From: Porphyrobacter sp.
GTDB lineage: Bacteria; Pseudomonadota; Alphaproteobacteria; Sphingomonadales; Sphingomonadaceae
NCBI GenBank assembly: GCA_017744315.1
Contig: JAGIBN010000002.1
Coordinates: 1 to 64,000 of the forward strand
Length of the DNA: 64,000 nt
Reading direction: 5' to 3'
The notes beneath the pieces are model-generated. The model had not been told where the DNA came from and did no database searches. It saw nothing but the letters and a program-made list of their open reading frames with translations. The position numbers were made by a program, and so were the translations under genes. Below, piece after piece: positions 38,807 through 47,186 of the stretch (positions within the stretch are counted from its first letter, which is position 1; each line of letters starts with the position of its first letter).

Positions 38807-39820
38807 ATGCACTACCGGTTCGTTTTCGCAGCAGCCTTGATGGCGGTGCCGTCGGTCGCCTTCGCGCAGGCCACGCTTGAGCAGCGCGTCGAGCGGATGG
38901 AGGCGGAATCCGACATCCGACGCATTCTCGTCGAGTATGGCGCCTACCTCGATGCCCGGGACTACGCCGGTTATGCCGGGCTGTTCGCCGACAATGGCGA
39001 ATGGATCGGCGGCTTCGGCAAGTTCACCGGGCCGGAGGCGATCCGCAAGATGCTCGAGGATGGCCTGGGCAAACCCGAGCCGGGGTTCGTCAACAAGTCG
39101 AACTTCCACATGCTGACCAACCCGCTGATCGAGATCGACGGCGATCGGGCCAAGGTCACCTCGAAATACCTCTTCTGGTCCCGCTCTCCCGACGATCGGC
39201 CGACGCCACTGATGGCCGGGCGCTACGAAGACGAATTCGTGCGAGTGAACGGGCAGTGGAAGATCGCCCGGCGGACCACTTGGGGGGAGATACCCTTTAG
39301 CGATCCTAACCAGCCGCCCTCCGGGCAAGGGCCCAATCTCTCGGTGCAGAGCAACGACGCGCGCCTTCGCGCCGTCGAGGACCAGCTCGCCATCCAGCGA
39401 GTGCTGGTTGAGTATTCCGCCCGGCTCGATGCGCGGGACTTCGATGGGTATGCCGATCTCTTCGCTCGTGAGGGTGTCTGGCAGAACGGCAATACCGTTC
39501 GCCGGGGGCGCAAGGAGATCAAGGCGATGCTGGTCGGCCTGTTCGGCACTCCGGCGGCCGGCTTCGTCAACCGGGAGGACTATCACCTGGTGTCCAATCC
39601 GCAGGTCAACGTCGACGGCGACCATGCCACCGCCCGCTCGCGCCACCTGCTGCTGATGCGCGGCGAGAACGGAGAGCCGACCCCAGAGCTGGCCGGGCTC
39701 TACGAGGACGAGTTCATCCGCGAGGACGGCCAGTGGAAGATCCTCCGCCGCGTCGACAACCCGATCATGCCGACGCGCGAGGAGTGGGTGAAAGAAATGG
39801 CGGCACGACGCCCAAAGTAG
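38807..39820 (+). CDS. Secreted protein with two tandem NTF2/SnoaL-like domains
   Basis: 337 residues from ATG 38807 after GGGGGAGGGG. A signal peptide (1-20, ending AFA) precedes two related halves: ESDIRRILVEYGAYLDARDYAGYAGLFADNGEW and, after a spacer at about 165-185, EDQLAIQRVLVEYSARLDARDFDGYADLFAREGVW. Later blocks also repeat (GRYEDEFVRVNGQWKIARR and GLYEDEFIREDGQWKILRR). Each is a SnoaL-like 4 fold. The pair arose by internal duplication and probably acts as a pseudo-dimer. Ligand and reaction are unknown. Confidence 0.85.
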   Translation: MHYRFVFAAALMAVPSVAFAQATLEQRVERMEAESDIRRILVEYGAYLDARDYAGYAGLFADNGEWIGGFGKFTGPEAIRKMLEDGLGKPEPGFVNKSNFHMLTNPLIEIDGDRAKVTSKYLFWSRSPDDRPTPLMAGRYEDEFVRVNGQWKIARRTTWGEIPFSDPNQPPSGQGPNLSVQSNDARLRAVEDQLAIQRVLVEYSARLDARDFDGYADLFAREGVWQNGNTVRRGRKEIKAMLVGLFGTPAAGFVNREDYHLVSNPQVNVDGDHATARSRHLLLMRGENGEPTPELAGLYEDEFIREDGQWKILRRVDNPIMPTREEWVKEMAARRPK

Positions 39821-39833
39821 ATCATTTTTGAGG

Positions 39834-39848
39834 CAAGCTCGGGGAGGA
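39834..39848. repeat. Half site of dispersed palindrome
   Basis: CAAGCTCGGGGAGGA, identical to the right half of the other copies, with no left arm nearby. It follows the tandem NTF2 gene by 13 bases and is best seen as a decayed repeat. Confidence 0.6.
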
Positions 39849-39883
39849 TTGAAGGCAGGCCCAATTGCGTCCACCTGTCCGGC

Positions 39884-40558
39884 ATGACCGAGCCCTACGA
39901 AGCCCCGCTGCGCGCAGCCATCATTACCGTCACGCCGTACCAGCAGAACTGTTCACTGGTCTGGTGCAGCAAGACGATGCGCGGCGCGCTGGTCGATCCG
40001 GGCGGCGACCTCGATCGAATCAAGGCCAGCGTGGCGAAGGCGGGCGTGACGCTGGAGAAGATCCTGCTCACTCACGGCCACGCGGACCACTGCGGTCAGG
40101 CCGGGATGCTCGCCAAGGAGCTGTCGCTGCCGATCGAAGGGCCGCACGAAGCCGACCGCTTCTGGATCGCCCGGCTCGAGGACGACGGGCCGCGCTTCGG
40201 AATCGAGACCAAGATTTTCGAACCCGACCGCTGGCTCGAAGACGGTGAGACTGTGAGCTTCGGTGAGATCGAGCTCGAAGTTATCCACTGTCCCGGCCAC
40301 ACGCCCGGCCACGTGGTGTTCTTTCACCGGCCGACGAATTTCGCCTTCGTGGGCGACGTCCTGTTTGCCGGCTCGATCGGCCGCACCGACTTCCCGATGG
40401 GCAATCACCAGGACCTGCTCGACGCGATAACCGGCAAACTCTGGCCCCTTGGCGATGGTGTGACTTTCGTCCCGGGGCACGGTCCGACCAGCACCTTCGG
40501 GCGCGAGCGACAGAGCAATCCGTTCGTGAGTGATGCCGCAATCGCATCGGGGCGCTGA
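39884..40558 (+). CDS. MBL-fold metallohydrolase, glyoxalase II-like
   Basis: 224 residues from ATG 39884. The metal-binding motif THGHADHCG gives H64, H66, D68 and H69; further His ligands lie in IHCPGHTPGHVV and FVPGHGPTS, and the Asp in AFVGDVLFAGSIGRTDFP. The absence of the glyoxalase II C-terminal domain places it with the small single-domain hydrolases, often thioesterase-like. The substrate is uncertain. It precedes rpmF by 146 bases. Confidence 0.9.
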   Translation: MTEPYEAPLRAAIITVTPYQQNCSLVWCSKTMRGALVDPGGDLDRIKASVAKAGVTLEKILLTHGHADHCGQAGMLAKELSLPIEGPHEADRFWIARLEDDGPRFGIETKIFEPDRWLEDGETVSFGEIELEVIHCPGHTPGHVVFFHRPTNFAFVGDVLFAGSIGRTDFPMGNHQDLLDAITGKLWPLGDGVTFVPGHGPTSTFGRERQSNPFVSDAAIASGR

Positions 40559-40704
40559 CGCCTCGCTTGCGTAGATACGAAAAATCGCTATAGGCCGCGC
40601 CTTCGCCGCATGGCTGCCCAGACGCCGTTGCCCTTGCGCATGCAAGGGGCTTGGCTTAGGGGCGCCGTCAAAGACGACAGAGATTTCAAGGAACAGGTGC
40701 CGAA

Positions 40705-40884
40705 ATGGCAGTCCCTAAAAGAAAAACTACTCCTTCCCGCCGGGGCATGCGCCGTTCGCACGACGCGCTCAAGGTCGAAGCATTCCACGAATGCCCGGAT
40801 TGTGGCGAGCTGAAGCGCCCGCACAACCTTTGCACCCATTGCGGCAAGTATAACGGACGCGAGATCGTCTCCGTCGGGCTCTAA
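40705..40884 (+). CDS. rpmF: 50S ribosomal protein L32
   Basis: 59 residues from ATG 40705 to TAA 40884. The N-terminus [20 protein letters not shown] is the family hallmark, and the zinc ribbon is CPDC (30-33) with CTHC (43-46). It is a structural protein of the large ribosomal subunit. It starts the conserved rpmF-plsX-fabH order, 25 bases ahead of plsX. Confidence 0.97.
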   Translation: MAVPKRKTTPSRRGMRRSHDALKVEAFHECPDCGELKRPHNLCTHCGKYNGREIVSVGL

Positions 40885-40909
40885 GGCCCGGATTGCCAAG
40901 GAATAGCGC

Positions 40910-41968
40910 ATGAGCCTGCCGCGTATCGCTGTTGATGCGATGGGCGGCGATGAGGGCGTGCGCGTGATGGTCTCAGGCGCCGCGCTCGCACGGCGCCGCC
41001 ATGACCAGTTCAAGTTCCTGCTTGTCGGTGACGAGACGCGGATCAAGGCCGCTCTCGAAAATCATCCCAACATGCGCAGCGCGTCGGAGATCCTCCATTG
41101 CGAGGATGTCGTCGGCGGCCATGAGAAGCCGACGCAGGCGCTGCGTCGGGCCAAGAAGACCTCGATGGGTCTCGCGATCGAAGCGGTGAAGCACGGCGAT
41201 GCCGGCGCTGCCGTGAGCGCGGGCAACACCGGGGCCTTGATGGCGATGAGCAAGCTGGCGCTGCGGACGATGCCGGGCATCGATCGTCCGGCGCTCGCGG
41301 CGCTGATGCCGACGCTCGAAGAACACGACGTGGTCATGCTCGACCTCGGTGCCAATACCGAGTGCGACGCGCGCAACCTGGTGCAGTTCGCGATCATGGG
41401 CGCCGCCTATGCGCGCATCGTTACCGGGCGTGACAAGCCGCGGGTTCGCTTGCTCAACATCGGGACCGAGGAAACCAAGGGCACCGGTGAACTGCAGGCA
41501 GCCGCGCAAAGGCTCCGCGACGCGACTGGGCTTGCCCTGAGTTTCGAAGGCTATGTCGAAGCCGACAAGATCAACCGTGGAAATATCGAAGTGGTCGTGA
41601 CGGACGGATTTTCGGGCAACATCGCGCTCAAGGCGATCGAAGGGTCGGCGCGTTTCGTTACCGACCTTTTGAAGGACGCCTTCCGCAGTTCGTTACGTTC
41701 GAAGATCGGCTTCCTGATCTCGCGCCCGGCTACCGAGCTGCTGCGCCACCATCTCGATCCCAACAATCACAACGGGGCCGTCTTCCTCGGCCTCAACGGT
41801 GTGGTGGTGAAGTCGCACGGGAGTGCCAACGCCGCGGGCGTGGCCAACGCCGTGGCGGTCGCTGCCCGCCTCCTCGAAGAAAACTTGACCGAACGGATCA
41901 CGGCTGACCTGGCCGAGCTTGGTGAAATTCGCCTGCGTGAGAACGGATCGGGTGGAGCGTCCAAGTGA
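40910..41968 (+). CDS. plsX: Phosphate acyltransferase PlsX
   Basis: 352 residues. The N-terminus [23 protein letters not shown] and the motif [12 protein letters not shown] are conserved in PlsX, which converts acyl-ACP and phosphate into acyl-phosphate for phospholipid synthesis. The C-terminus has [17 protein letters not shown]. It overlaps fabH (the stop TGA shares bases with the GTG start), so the two are coupled. Confidence 0.97.
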   Translation: MSLPRIAVDAMGGDEGVRVMVSGAALARRRHDQFKFLLVGDETRIKAALENHPNMRSASEILHCEDVVGGHEKPTQALRRAKKTSMGLAIEAVKHGDAGAAVSAGNTGALMAMSKLALRTMPGIDRPALAALMPTLEEHDVVMLDLGANTECDARNLVQFAIMGAAYARIVTGRDKPRVRLLNIGTEETKGTGELQAAAQRLRDATGLALSFEGYVEADKINRGNIEVVVTDGFSGNIALKAIEGSARFVTDLLKDAFRSSLRSKIGFLISRPATELLRHHLDPNNHNGAVFLGLNGVVVKSHGSANAAGVANAVAVAARLLEENLTERITADLAELGEIRLRENGSGGASK

Positions 41969-42930
41969 TCCGATCTGTCTTCAAGGGCTCAGGCTCAGCG
42001 CTTCCGTCGAAGCAGATGAGCAATCACGAGCTGGCGACTTTCGTCGAGACCAGTGACGAATGGATTCGCGAGCGGACCGGGATCACCCATCGCCATATCG
42101 CCGCCGAAGGCGAAACCACTGGTAGCCTGGCGATTGCTGCGGCCCGCGCCGCGCTGGTCGATGCGGGTGTCGAGGCGAGCGAAATCGATCTGATCGTGCT
42201 CGCAACTGCGACTCCGGACAGCACCTTTCCCGCCACCGCGGCCAAAGTCCAGGCAGCGCTCGGATGCCCGGGCGGCGCCGCGTTTGACGTCGCGGCGGTC
42301 TGTTCGGGCTTCGTCTACGCGCTGGCGACGGCCGACTCGATGCTCCGCACAGGCCTCGCCAAGTGCGCTCTGGTGATCGGGGCGGAGACTTTCAGCCGCA
42401 TCCTCGACTGGGAAGACCGCACTACCTGCGTCCTGTTTGGCGACGGGGCCGGGGCCATGGTGTTCAAGGCGGAAGACGTTGCGGAAGATGGGCCCGGGGT
42501 CCTCGCTTCCCGCCTTCATGCCGATGGCCGGCACAAGGACCTGCTGTTCGTCGACGGCGGTCCGTCAACGACTGGGACCGTCGGCAAGCTCCGCATGAAG
42601 GGGCGTGAGGTATTCCGCCACGCGGTGGTGAACCTCGCCGAAGTGCTCGAGGAAGTGCTGGACTCGACCGGCCACACGGCGGCGGACATCGACTGGGTCG
42701 TGCCGCACCAGGCCAACATGCGCATCCTCGATGCCACCGCGCGCAAGCTTGGTTTGCCGCCGGAAAAGGTCGTAGTCACCGTCGATCGCCACGCCAATAC
42801 CTCGGCTGCTTCGGTGCCGCTCGCCTTCGACGTGGCCCGCCGCGACGGGCGGATCAAGGACGGCGACCTGGTGATGGTGGAGGCCATGGGCGGCGGCTTT
42901 ACCTGGGGCGCCAGCCTTATCCGCATATAG
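41965..42930 (+). CDS. fabH: 3-oxoacyl-ACP synthase III
   Basis: 321 residues from GTG 41965. The KAS III catalytic triad is visible: C113 in [13 protein letters not shown], His in [11 protein letters not shown] and Asn in [12 protein letters not shown]. It condenses acetyl-CoA with malonyl-ACP to begin fatty acid synthesis. It overlaps plsX by four bases. Confidence 0.97.
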   Translation: MIRSVFKGSGSALPSKQMSNHELATFVETSDEWIRERTGITHRHIAAEGETTGSLAIAAARAALVDAGVEASEIDLIVLATATPDSTFPATAAKVQAALGCPGGAAFDVAAVCSGFVYALATADSMLRTGLAKCALVIGAETFSRILDWEDRTTCVLFGDGAGAMVFKAEDVAEDGPGVLASRLHADGRHKDLLFVDGGPSTTGTVGKLRMKGREVFRHAVVNLAEVLEEVLDSTGHTAADIDWVVPHQANMRILDATARKLGLPPEKVVVTVDRHANTSAASVPLAFDVARRDGRIKDGDLVMVEAMGGGFTWGASLIRI

Positions 42931-43029
42931 CTTGTGAGTTGCGCGTTTAGTTATCTTGCCAAACGCTCGCAATTCAGTCATTTATCGCCCCAGGGGTCGC
43001 ACGAAAGTAGCTTTGGAGGAACGCACAAG

Positions 43030-43332
43030 ATGATGCGATCCGTTGGTACACTCACGCGCGCCGATCTTGCTGAGACAATCAACCGCAAGATGGGCTTTTC
43101 GCGAGCCGAGAGTCTGGCCTTGGTCGAAGAGATCCTGGGCAAGATGTGCGACGCTATGGCCACTGGCGAGAACGTCAAGATTTCGGGCTTCGGCACCTTC
43201 ATCCTGCGTGACAAGCGGGAGAGAGTCGGCCGCAATCCCAAGACCGGGATCGAGGTCCCGATCACCCCTCGCAGGGTCATGACCTTCCGCGCCAGCCAGA
43301 AGCTCAAGGACAGGATCACCAAGGGCGCGTGA
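43030..43332 (+). CDS. ihfA: Integration host factor subunit alpha
   Basis: 100 residues from ATG 43030 (next codon is also ATG), with GGAGG upstream. It shows the HU/IHF fold: [30 protein letters not shown], the arm region [21 protein letters not shown] and [17 protein letters not shown]. The RNPKTG with Pro in the arm is the DNA-intercalating tip. It bends DNA as a heterodimer with IhfB. It overlaps the MerR gene by four bases. Confidence 0.96.
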   Translation: MMRSVGTLTRADLAETINRKMGFSRAESLALVEEILGKMCDAMATGENVKISGFGTFILRDKRERVGRNPKTGIEVPITPRRVMTFRASQKLKDRITKGA

Positions 43333-43745
43333 GCGACGCCGGTCATCCTGTATTTGATGCCCCTGTATTTCGGGATGGCAAGGAGCCGGACGCGCTTCGG
43401 ACGATAGGCGAGTTGGCGGCGGGCTTCGGCATCCGCCAACACGTTCTCCGGTACTGGGAACAGCAATTCCCGATGCTCCGCCCGCTCAAGCGCAGCGGCG
43501 GACGGCGGTATTATCGTCCTGAAGACGTGGCTCTCGTCGCGACCATCGACCGTTTGATCAATCGCGAAGGCTACACCCTCAAGGGCGCGCGCCAGGCGAT
43601 CGAGAAAGGTGAACGGGCGGCCACGGCACCCCAGCCGACATCGGTTGCGCCCGCCGCGATTGCTCCGGCATCACCGGCCGAACCTTCGGTCCTGCCGCAG
43701 CTTCGCTCGATCAGGCAAAGACTCGCCGCAGCTCTCGCGGCCTGA
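43329..43745 (+). CDS. MerR-family regulator
   Basis: 138 residues from GTG 43329 overlapping the ihfA stop. The HTH region [46 protein letters not shown] is MerR with the usual YW and RRYY. The C-terminal part is short and Ala/Pro-rich, without metal-binding Cys. In alphaproteobacteria this gene regularly follows ihfA; its target is not known. Confidence 0.92.
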   Translation: MSDAGHPVFDAPVFRDGKEPDALRTIGELAAGFGIRQHVLRYWEQQFPMLRPLKRSGGRRYYRPEDVALVATIDRLINREGYTLKGARQAIEKGERAATAPQPTSVAPAAIAPASPAEPSVLPQLRSIRQRLAAALAA

Positions 43746-43780
43746 CGATTTTTCGACCATCGCTGTAAGACTTCGATCGT

Positions 43781-43805
43781 CCCTTCGACTAATCAGGTCG
43801 AAGGG
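43781..43805. promoter_or_regulatory. Inverted repeat upstream of sigma factor
   Basis: CCCTTCGAC and GTCGAAGGG, a perfect 9-bp repeat with a seven-base loop, lie 12 bases before the sigma factor ATG. It may be an operator, an RNA hairpin near the ribosome binding site (GGACGAGG), or the terminator of the MerR gene. A TGTAAGA at 43764-43770 could be part of an ECF-type promoter. Confidence 0.5.
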
Positions 43806-43817
43806 ATCGGACGAGGC

Positions 43818-44354
43818 ATGAACGGCAAGACCGCCAGGGCACAGCAGGACGCACGCTATCTCGCCGCCGCGCGGACGCACGGGGCGATGATCGAGCGCTT
43901 GGCTCGGGGCTACGAAGCAGATGCGGAACTGAGGCGCGATCTCGTCCAGGAGATCCACGCCGCACTCTGGCGCAGCTTTGCCATTTTCGAAGGACAGTGC
44001 GCCGAGAAGAGCTGGGTCCATCGCATCGCGCACAACGTCGGCGTGACGCACATGATGACCGGACGGCGAAAGCGACGCTTGCCGCTCGTCGGCCTCGAGC
44101 AGATTGCCGAACTGCCGAACGACGATGATCCCGAACACAGCACCGGCGAGCGGACCCTGTCCGACCGGTTGCTGGCCACGATCCACCGGCTCGAGCCCGC
44201 GGACCGCCAGGTCATGCTGCTCTATCTCGAAGACCTGACCGCCGCGGAAATCGGCGAAGTCACCGGCCTGTCGGCCTCTGCCGTGGCCGTTCGCATACAT
44301 CGGCTCAAGGCGGTGCTCGCCGAGCCCTATCGCGCACAGGAGAAGCGGGCATGA
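43818..44354 (+). CDS. ECF-type RNA polymerase sigma factor
   Basis: 178 residues. Sigma region 2 covers LARGYEADAELRRDLVQEIHAALWRSFAIFEGQCAEKSWVHRIAHNVG, and region 4 covers LEPADRQVMLLYLEDLTAAEIGEVTGLSASAVAVRIHRLKAVL. There is no region 3 and no C-terminal extension. The stop overlaps the next gene by four bases, and that gene encodes a membrane protein, the usual place of an anti-sigma factor. Confidence 0.93.
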   Translation: MNGKTARAQQDARYLAAARTHGAMIERLARGYEADAELRRDLVQEIHAALWRSFAIFEGQCAEKSWVHRIAHNVGVTHMMTGRRKRRLPLVGLEQIAELPNDDDPEHSTGERTLSDRLLATIHRLEPADRQVMLLYLEDLTAAEIGEVTGLSASAVAVRIHRLKAVLAEPYRAQEKRA

Positions 44355-44944
44355 CCCCGGATAACGATGCCAAGCAGGCCTGGCAGGCCTCGGTCGAAAT
44401 CGGCGGTGCCTTGCCGCTGGACGAGGTGCGCGCGGGCGCAGACAAGTTCTACCGCTTCGTTCGCCGACGCAACCTGATCGAATACGCGGCCTGCGTGCTC
44501 GCGATCGTGGTCTTTTCCTCTTACATCGTGCTGCTGCCCCATGTGCTGCAGAAGATTGGATCGGCAATGATCGTCGCGGGGACGGTGTTTGCCGGATGGC
44601 AATTGCACCGCCGCGCCTCTGCCGTGCCGCCGGAGAGTGCCGGAACCATGCCGATCCTGCTGTTCTCGCGAGCGCAACTGGTGCGGCATCGCGATGCGCT
44701 GCGGACGATCTTCTGGTGGTACGTCCTGCCGTTCATTCCTGGACTGTCCGTCATGATGCTGGGCAATCGGGCGGTGAGAGTGAGCAAAACGCACGAGACG
44801 GCAACGGTCGGCTGGCAGGAACTCACGCTGCTGGCCCTCATGGTCGCGTTCCTTGGCGGCGTGTGGTGGTGGAATCAGCGGCACGCGGCCAAGCTGCAAC
44901 GCCATATCGACGATATCGACGCATTGACGGGGCAGCGGGCGTGA
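44351..44944 (+). CDS. Membrane protein paired with ECF sigma factor
   Basis: 197 residues. Four hydrophobic helices are seen at about 43-60, 66-82, 120-140 and 158-175. The N-terminal cytoplasmic part (about 1-40, TPDNDAKQAWQASVEIGGALPLDEVRAGADKFYRFV) is short. No zinc-binding HxxxCxxC motif of ZAS anti-sigma factors is present. The overlaps on both sides make an anti-sigma or signal-sensing role likely but unproved. No other family is recognised. Confidence 0.75.
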   Translation: MTPDNDAKQAWQASVEIGGALPLDEVRAGADKFYRFVRRRNLIEYAACVLAIVVFSSYIVLLPHVLQKIGSAMIVAGTVFAGWQLHRRASAVPPESAGTMPILLFSRAQLVRHRDALRTIFWWYVLPFIPGLSVMMLGNRAVRVSKTHETATVGWQELTLLALMVAFLGGVWWWNQRHAAKLQRHIDDIDALTGQRA

Positions 44945-46656
44945 GGAAGAGGGCAGCTTTGGTAGCGGCCGTGGCGATGGCGTTGGCAACCCCGGTGAGC
45001 GCGCAGGAAGCAGTCGGCCATTGGGCGGGTACCCTGGGTGAAGGCGCCACGACCCTGCGCATCGTGGTCCATATCTCGCGCAGTCCGGAAGGAGAGTTGG
45101 GCGGCACGCTCGACAGCCCGGACCAGAACGCCAGCGGTATCGCATTGGCCGAAGTCGTGCAGGAGCAAGGCAAGCTCACCTTCACCGTGCCTGCCGTCCT
45201 CGGCAAGTACCAGGCGACCTGGGACGAAGGTGCCGGGCAGTGGCAGGGCACCTGGGAGCAGACCACCGGCCCGATGCCGCTGAACCTGTCCGCCGCGCCG
45301 CCGCCTGCGCCGCTTCCGGCCAATTGGCGCGCTTCGGACGAGGACATCGCAAAGGCCCTCGATGCCCGCATTGCTCCACGCAAGGGGCAGGGGATCGTGG
45401 CCGGGGTGGTCGAGCCGGAAGGGCGGCGGGTGATCGCTCGCGGTCCCCAGGGAAGCGAAACCTTCGATGGCACGACGCTGTTCGAGATCGGCTCGATCAG
45501 CAAGGTATTCACCGCGCTGATCCTGTCCGACATGGTCAACAAGGGACAGGTCGCGCTCGACGATCCCGCTGAGAAGTATCTTCCGGCTGGTCATCACATG
45601 CCCGAGCGCAACGGGCGCCAGATCACGCTCAAGGACCTCTCGACACACATGTCGGGCTTGCCGCGCCTGCCCGACAACATGCCGATGGGCGATCCTGAAG
45701 ACCCCTACGCCGACTACAGCGAGGCGCTGATGCTAGCCTTCCTCGATGGCTACCAGCTGCCGCGCGATATCGGCGAGAAGTACGAATACTCGAACCTCGG
45801 CGTGGGTCTGCTCGGCTACCTCCTCGCCCGGGCCGCGGGGTCGGACTACGAGACCCTGCTGCACGAGCGGATCACCGGCCCGTTGGGGATGAGCGATACG
45901 GCGGTCACCCTGACGCCTGCTCAGGCGCAGCGGCTGGCACCAGCCTTCGACATGTATATGCGCCCGGCCAAGCCGTGGGTGCTGCCGACGCTGATGGGGG
46001 CGGGCGGCATTCGCTCGTCCGCCGACGACATGCTCAAGTTCGCCGCGGCGGCGCTCGATCCTCAGTCGCCGATCGGGCCGGCGATGAAGACGGCGCTCGC
46101 GAACCGCGTCGACACGGGCGATCCCCGGTTTCAGCAGGCACTCGGCTGGCAAGTCGGACATCCCGAGGATGGGCGCGAGGTTGTGATCCACAACGGCGGG
46201 ACCGGCGGCTTCCGCTCGGCCCTCGCTCTCGAGCCGGCAAAGCAACGCGGAGTGGTGGCGCTTGCCAACTCCGGCGCCGAGCCTGCTGCCACGGACATCG
46301 CGTTGCACATTCTCGTCGGCGCTCCGGCCGTGGCGACGCCGCCAGTCGCTCCGGCCCCGCCTCCGCCTGTGGTGCGCACCGAAGTAGCCCTCCCGGCTGC
46401 CGAACTGGATCGGGTGGTCGGGCGCTATGAACTGCTGCCCAACCTGATCATGACCGTTGCCCGGCGAGATGGAGGCCTGACCGCGACTCTCAGCAACGCG
46501 CCGACGCTGCCGATTTTCGCCGAAGCGCCGCTCAGCTTCTTCTGGAAGGCGGTCAACGCGCAGGTGCGCTTTACCACTGACGAGAGCGGAAAGGTGACCG
46601 GGGCCGAACTGACGCAGGACGGACAACGCCTGGCAGCGAAGAAGCTTGAACCCTAA
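44941..46656 (+). CDS. Secreted beta-lactamase-type serine hydrolase
   Basis: 571 residues from GTG 44941, overlapping the membrane protein stop. Signal peptide 1-22. A small beta domain (about 22-118) precedes the penicillin-binding fold with nucleophile S185 in SISK and the YSN at 283-285, and a late HNGGTGGF as the KTG equivalent. The C-terminal 120 residues form a lipocalin-like domain (PAAELDRVVGRYELLPN). It may be an esterase or D,D-peptidase; substrate unknown. It is convergent with sixA. Confidence 0.9.
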   Translation: MRKRAALVAAVAMALATPVSAQEAVGHWAGTLGEGATTLRIVVHISRSPEGELGGTLDSPDQNASGIALAEVVQEQGKLTFTVPAVLGKYQATWDEGAGQWQGTWEQTTGPMPLNLSAAPPPAPLPANWRASDEDIAKALDARIAPRKGQGIVAGVVEPEGRRVIARGPQGSETFDGTTLFEIGSISKVFTALILSDMVNKGQVALDDPAEKYLPAGHHMPERNGRQITLKDLSTHMSGLPRLPDNMPMGDPEDPYADYSEALMLAFLDGYQLPRDIGEKYEYSNLGVGLLGYLLARAAGSDYETLLHERITGPLGMSDTAVTLTPAQAQRLAPAFDMYMRPAKPWVLPTLMGAGGIRSSADDMLKFAAAALDPQSPIGPAMKTALANRVDTGDPRFQQALGWQVGHPEDGREVVIHNGGTGGFRSALALEPAKQRGVVALANSGAEPAATDIALHILVGAPAVATPPVAPAPPPPVVRTEVALPAAELDRVVGRYELLPNLIMTVARRDGGLTATLSNAPTLPIFAEAPLSFFWKAVNAQVRFTTDESGKVTGAELTQDGQRLAAKKLEP

Positions 46657-47186
46657 CGGACCCGCTCGGGTCCCAATTCGGGGTCGAGATCGCGGGGCCT
46701 GACTAGGTGGACGAGCTTGCCGCAACCGGGCTGGCAATCGGCCCAGCGGTCGATGGTCAGCTCCAGGACCGCGAAGGTCGCCGTCGGGTACTTTTCGGCC
46801 ACCTCGGCGAACAGCGCGTTTTCATTCTCGGCAGCGACGAGATCGAACACGAGTTCCTGCAGGCCCGGATTGTGCCCAGCGAGCAGAACCGCTTCGGGAT
46901 CGCCTTCGACGCCCTGCAGCACGTGAATGAGCGTGCTGCTCTCGGCGAGGTAAATGTGCTCGTCCCACTGGATCGGGATCTGCAATCGCGCGGCATCGAT
47001 GGTTCGCTTCACGCGTTCGGCAGGACTGGCGAGGAGCAGGTCCCAGTGGACGGCGTGATCGCGGATATGCTCGCCCACGATGGCTGCGCCACGGCGGCCG
47101 CGATTGTTCAGCCCGCGATCGAAATCGCGCTGCGACATGTCGCTCCAGTCCGATTTCGCATGCCTCAGCAAGCCGAGCCGTTTCAC
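46653..47186 (-). CDS. sixA: SixA-type phosphohistidine phosphatase
   Basis: 177 residues. The histidine-phosphatase motif LLRHAKSDW gives R8 and H9, and a second His lies in LLAGHNPGLQEL. SixA removes phosphate from phosphohistidine in HPt domains in E. coli; other family members act elsewhere. It overlaps the helicase gene by four bases, so it is the second gene of that operon. Confidence 0.88.
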   Translation of the reverse strand: MKRLGLLRHAKSDWSDMSQRDFDRGLNNRGRRGAAIVGEHIRDHAVHWDLLLASPAERVKRTIDAARLQIPIQWDEHIYLAESSTLIHVLQGVEGDPEAVLLAGHNPGLQELVFDLVAAENENALFAEVAEKYPTATFAVLELTIDRWADCQPGCGKLVHLVRPRDLDPELGPERVR

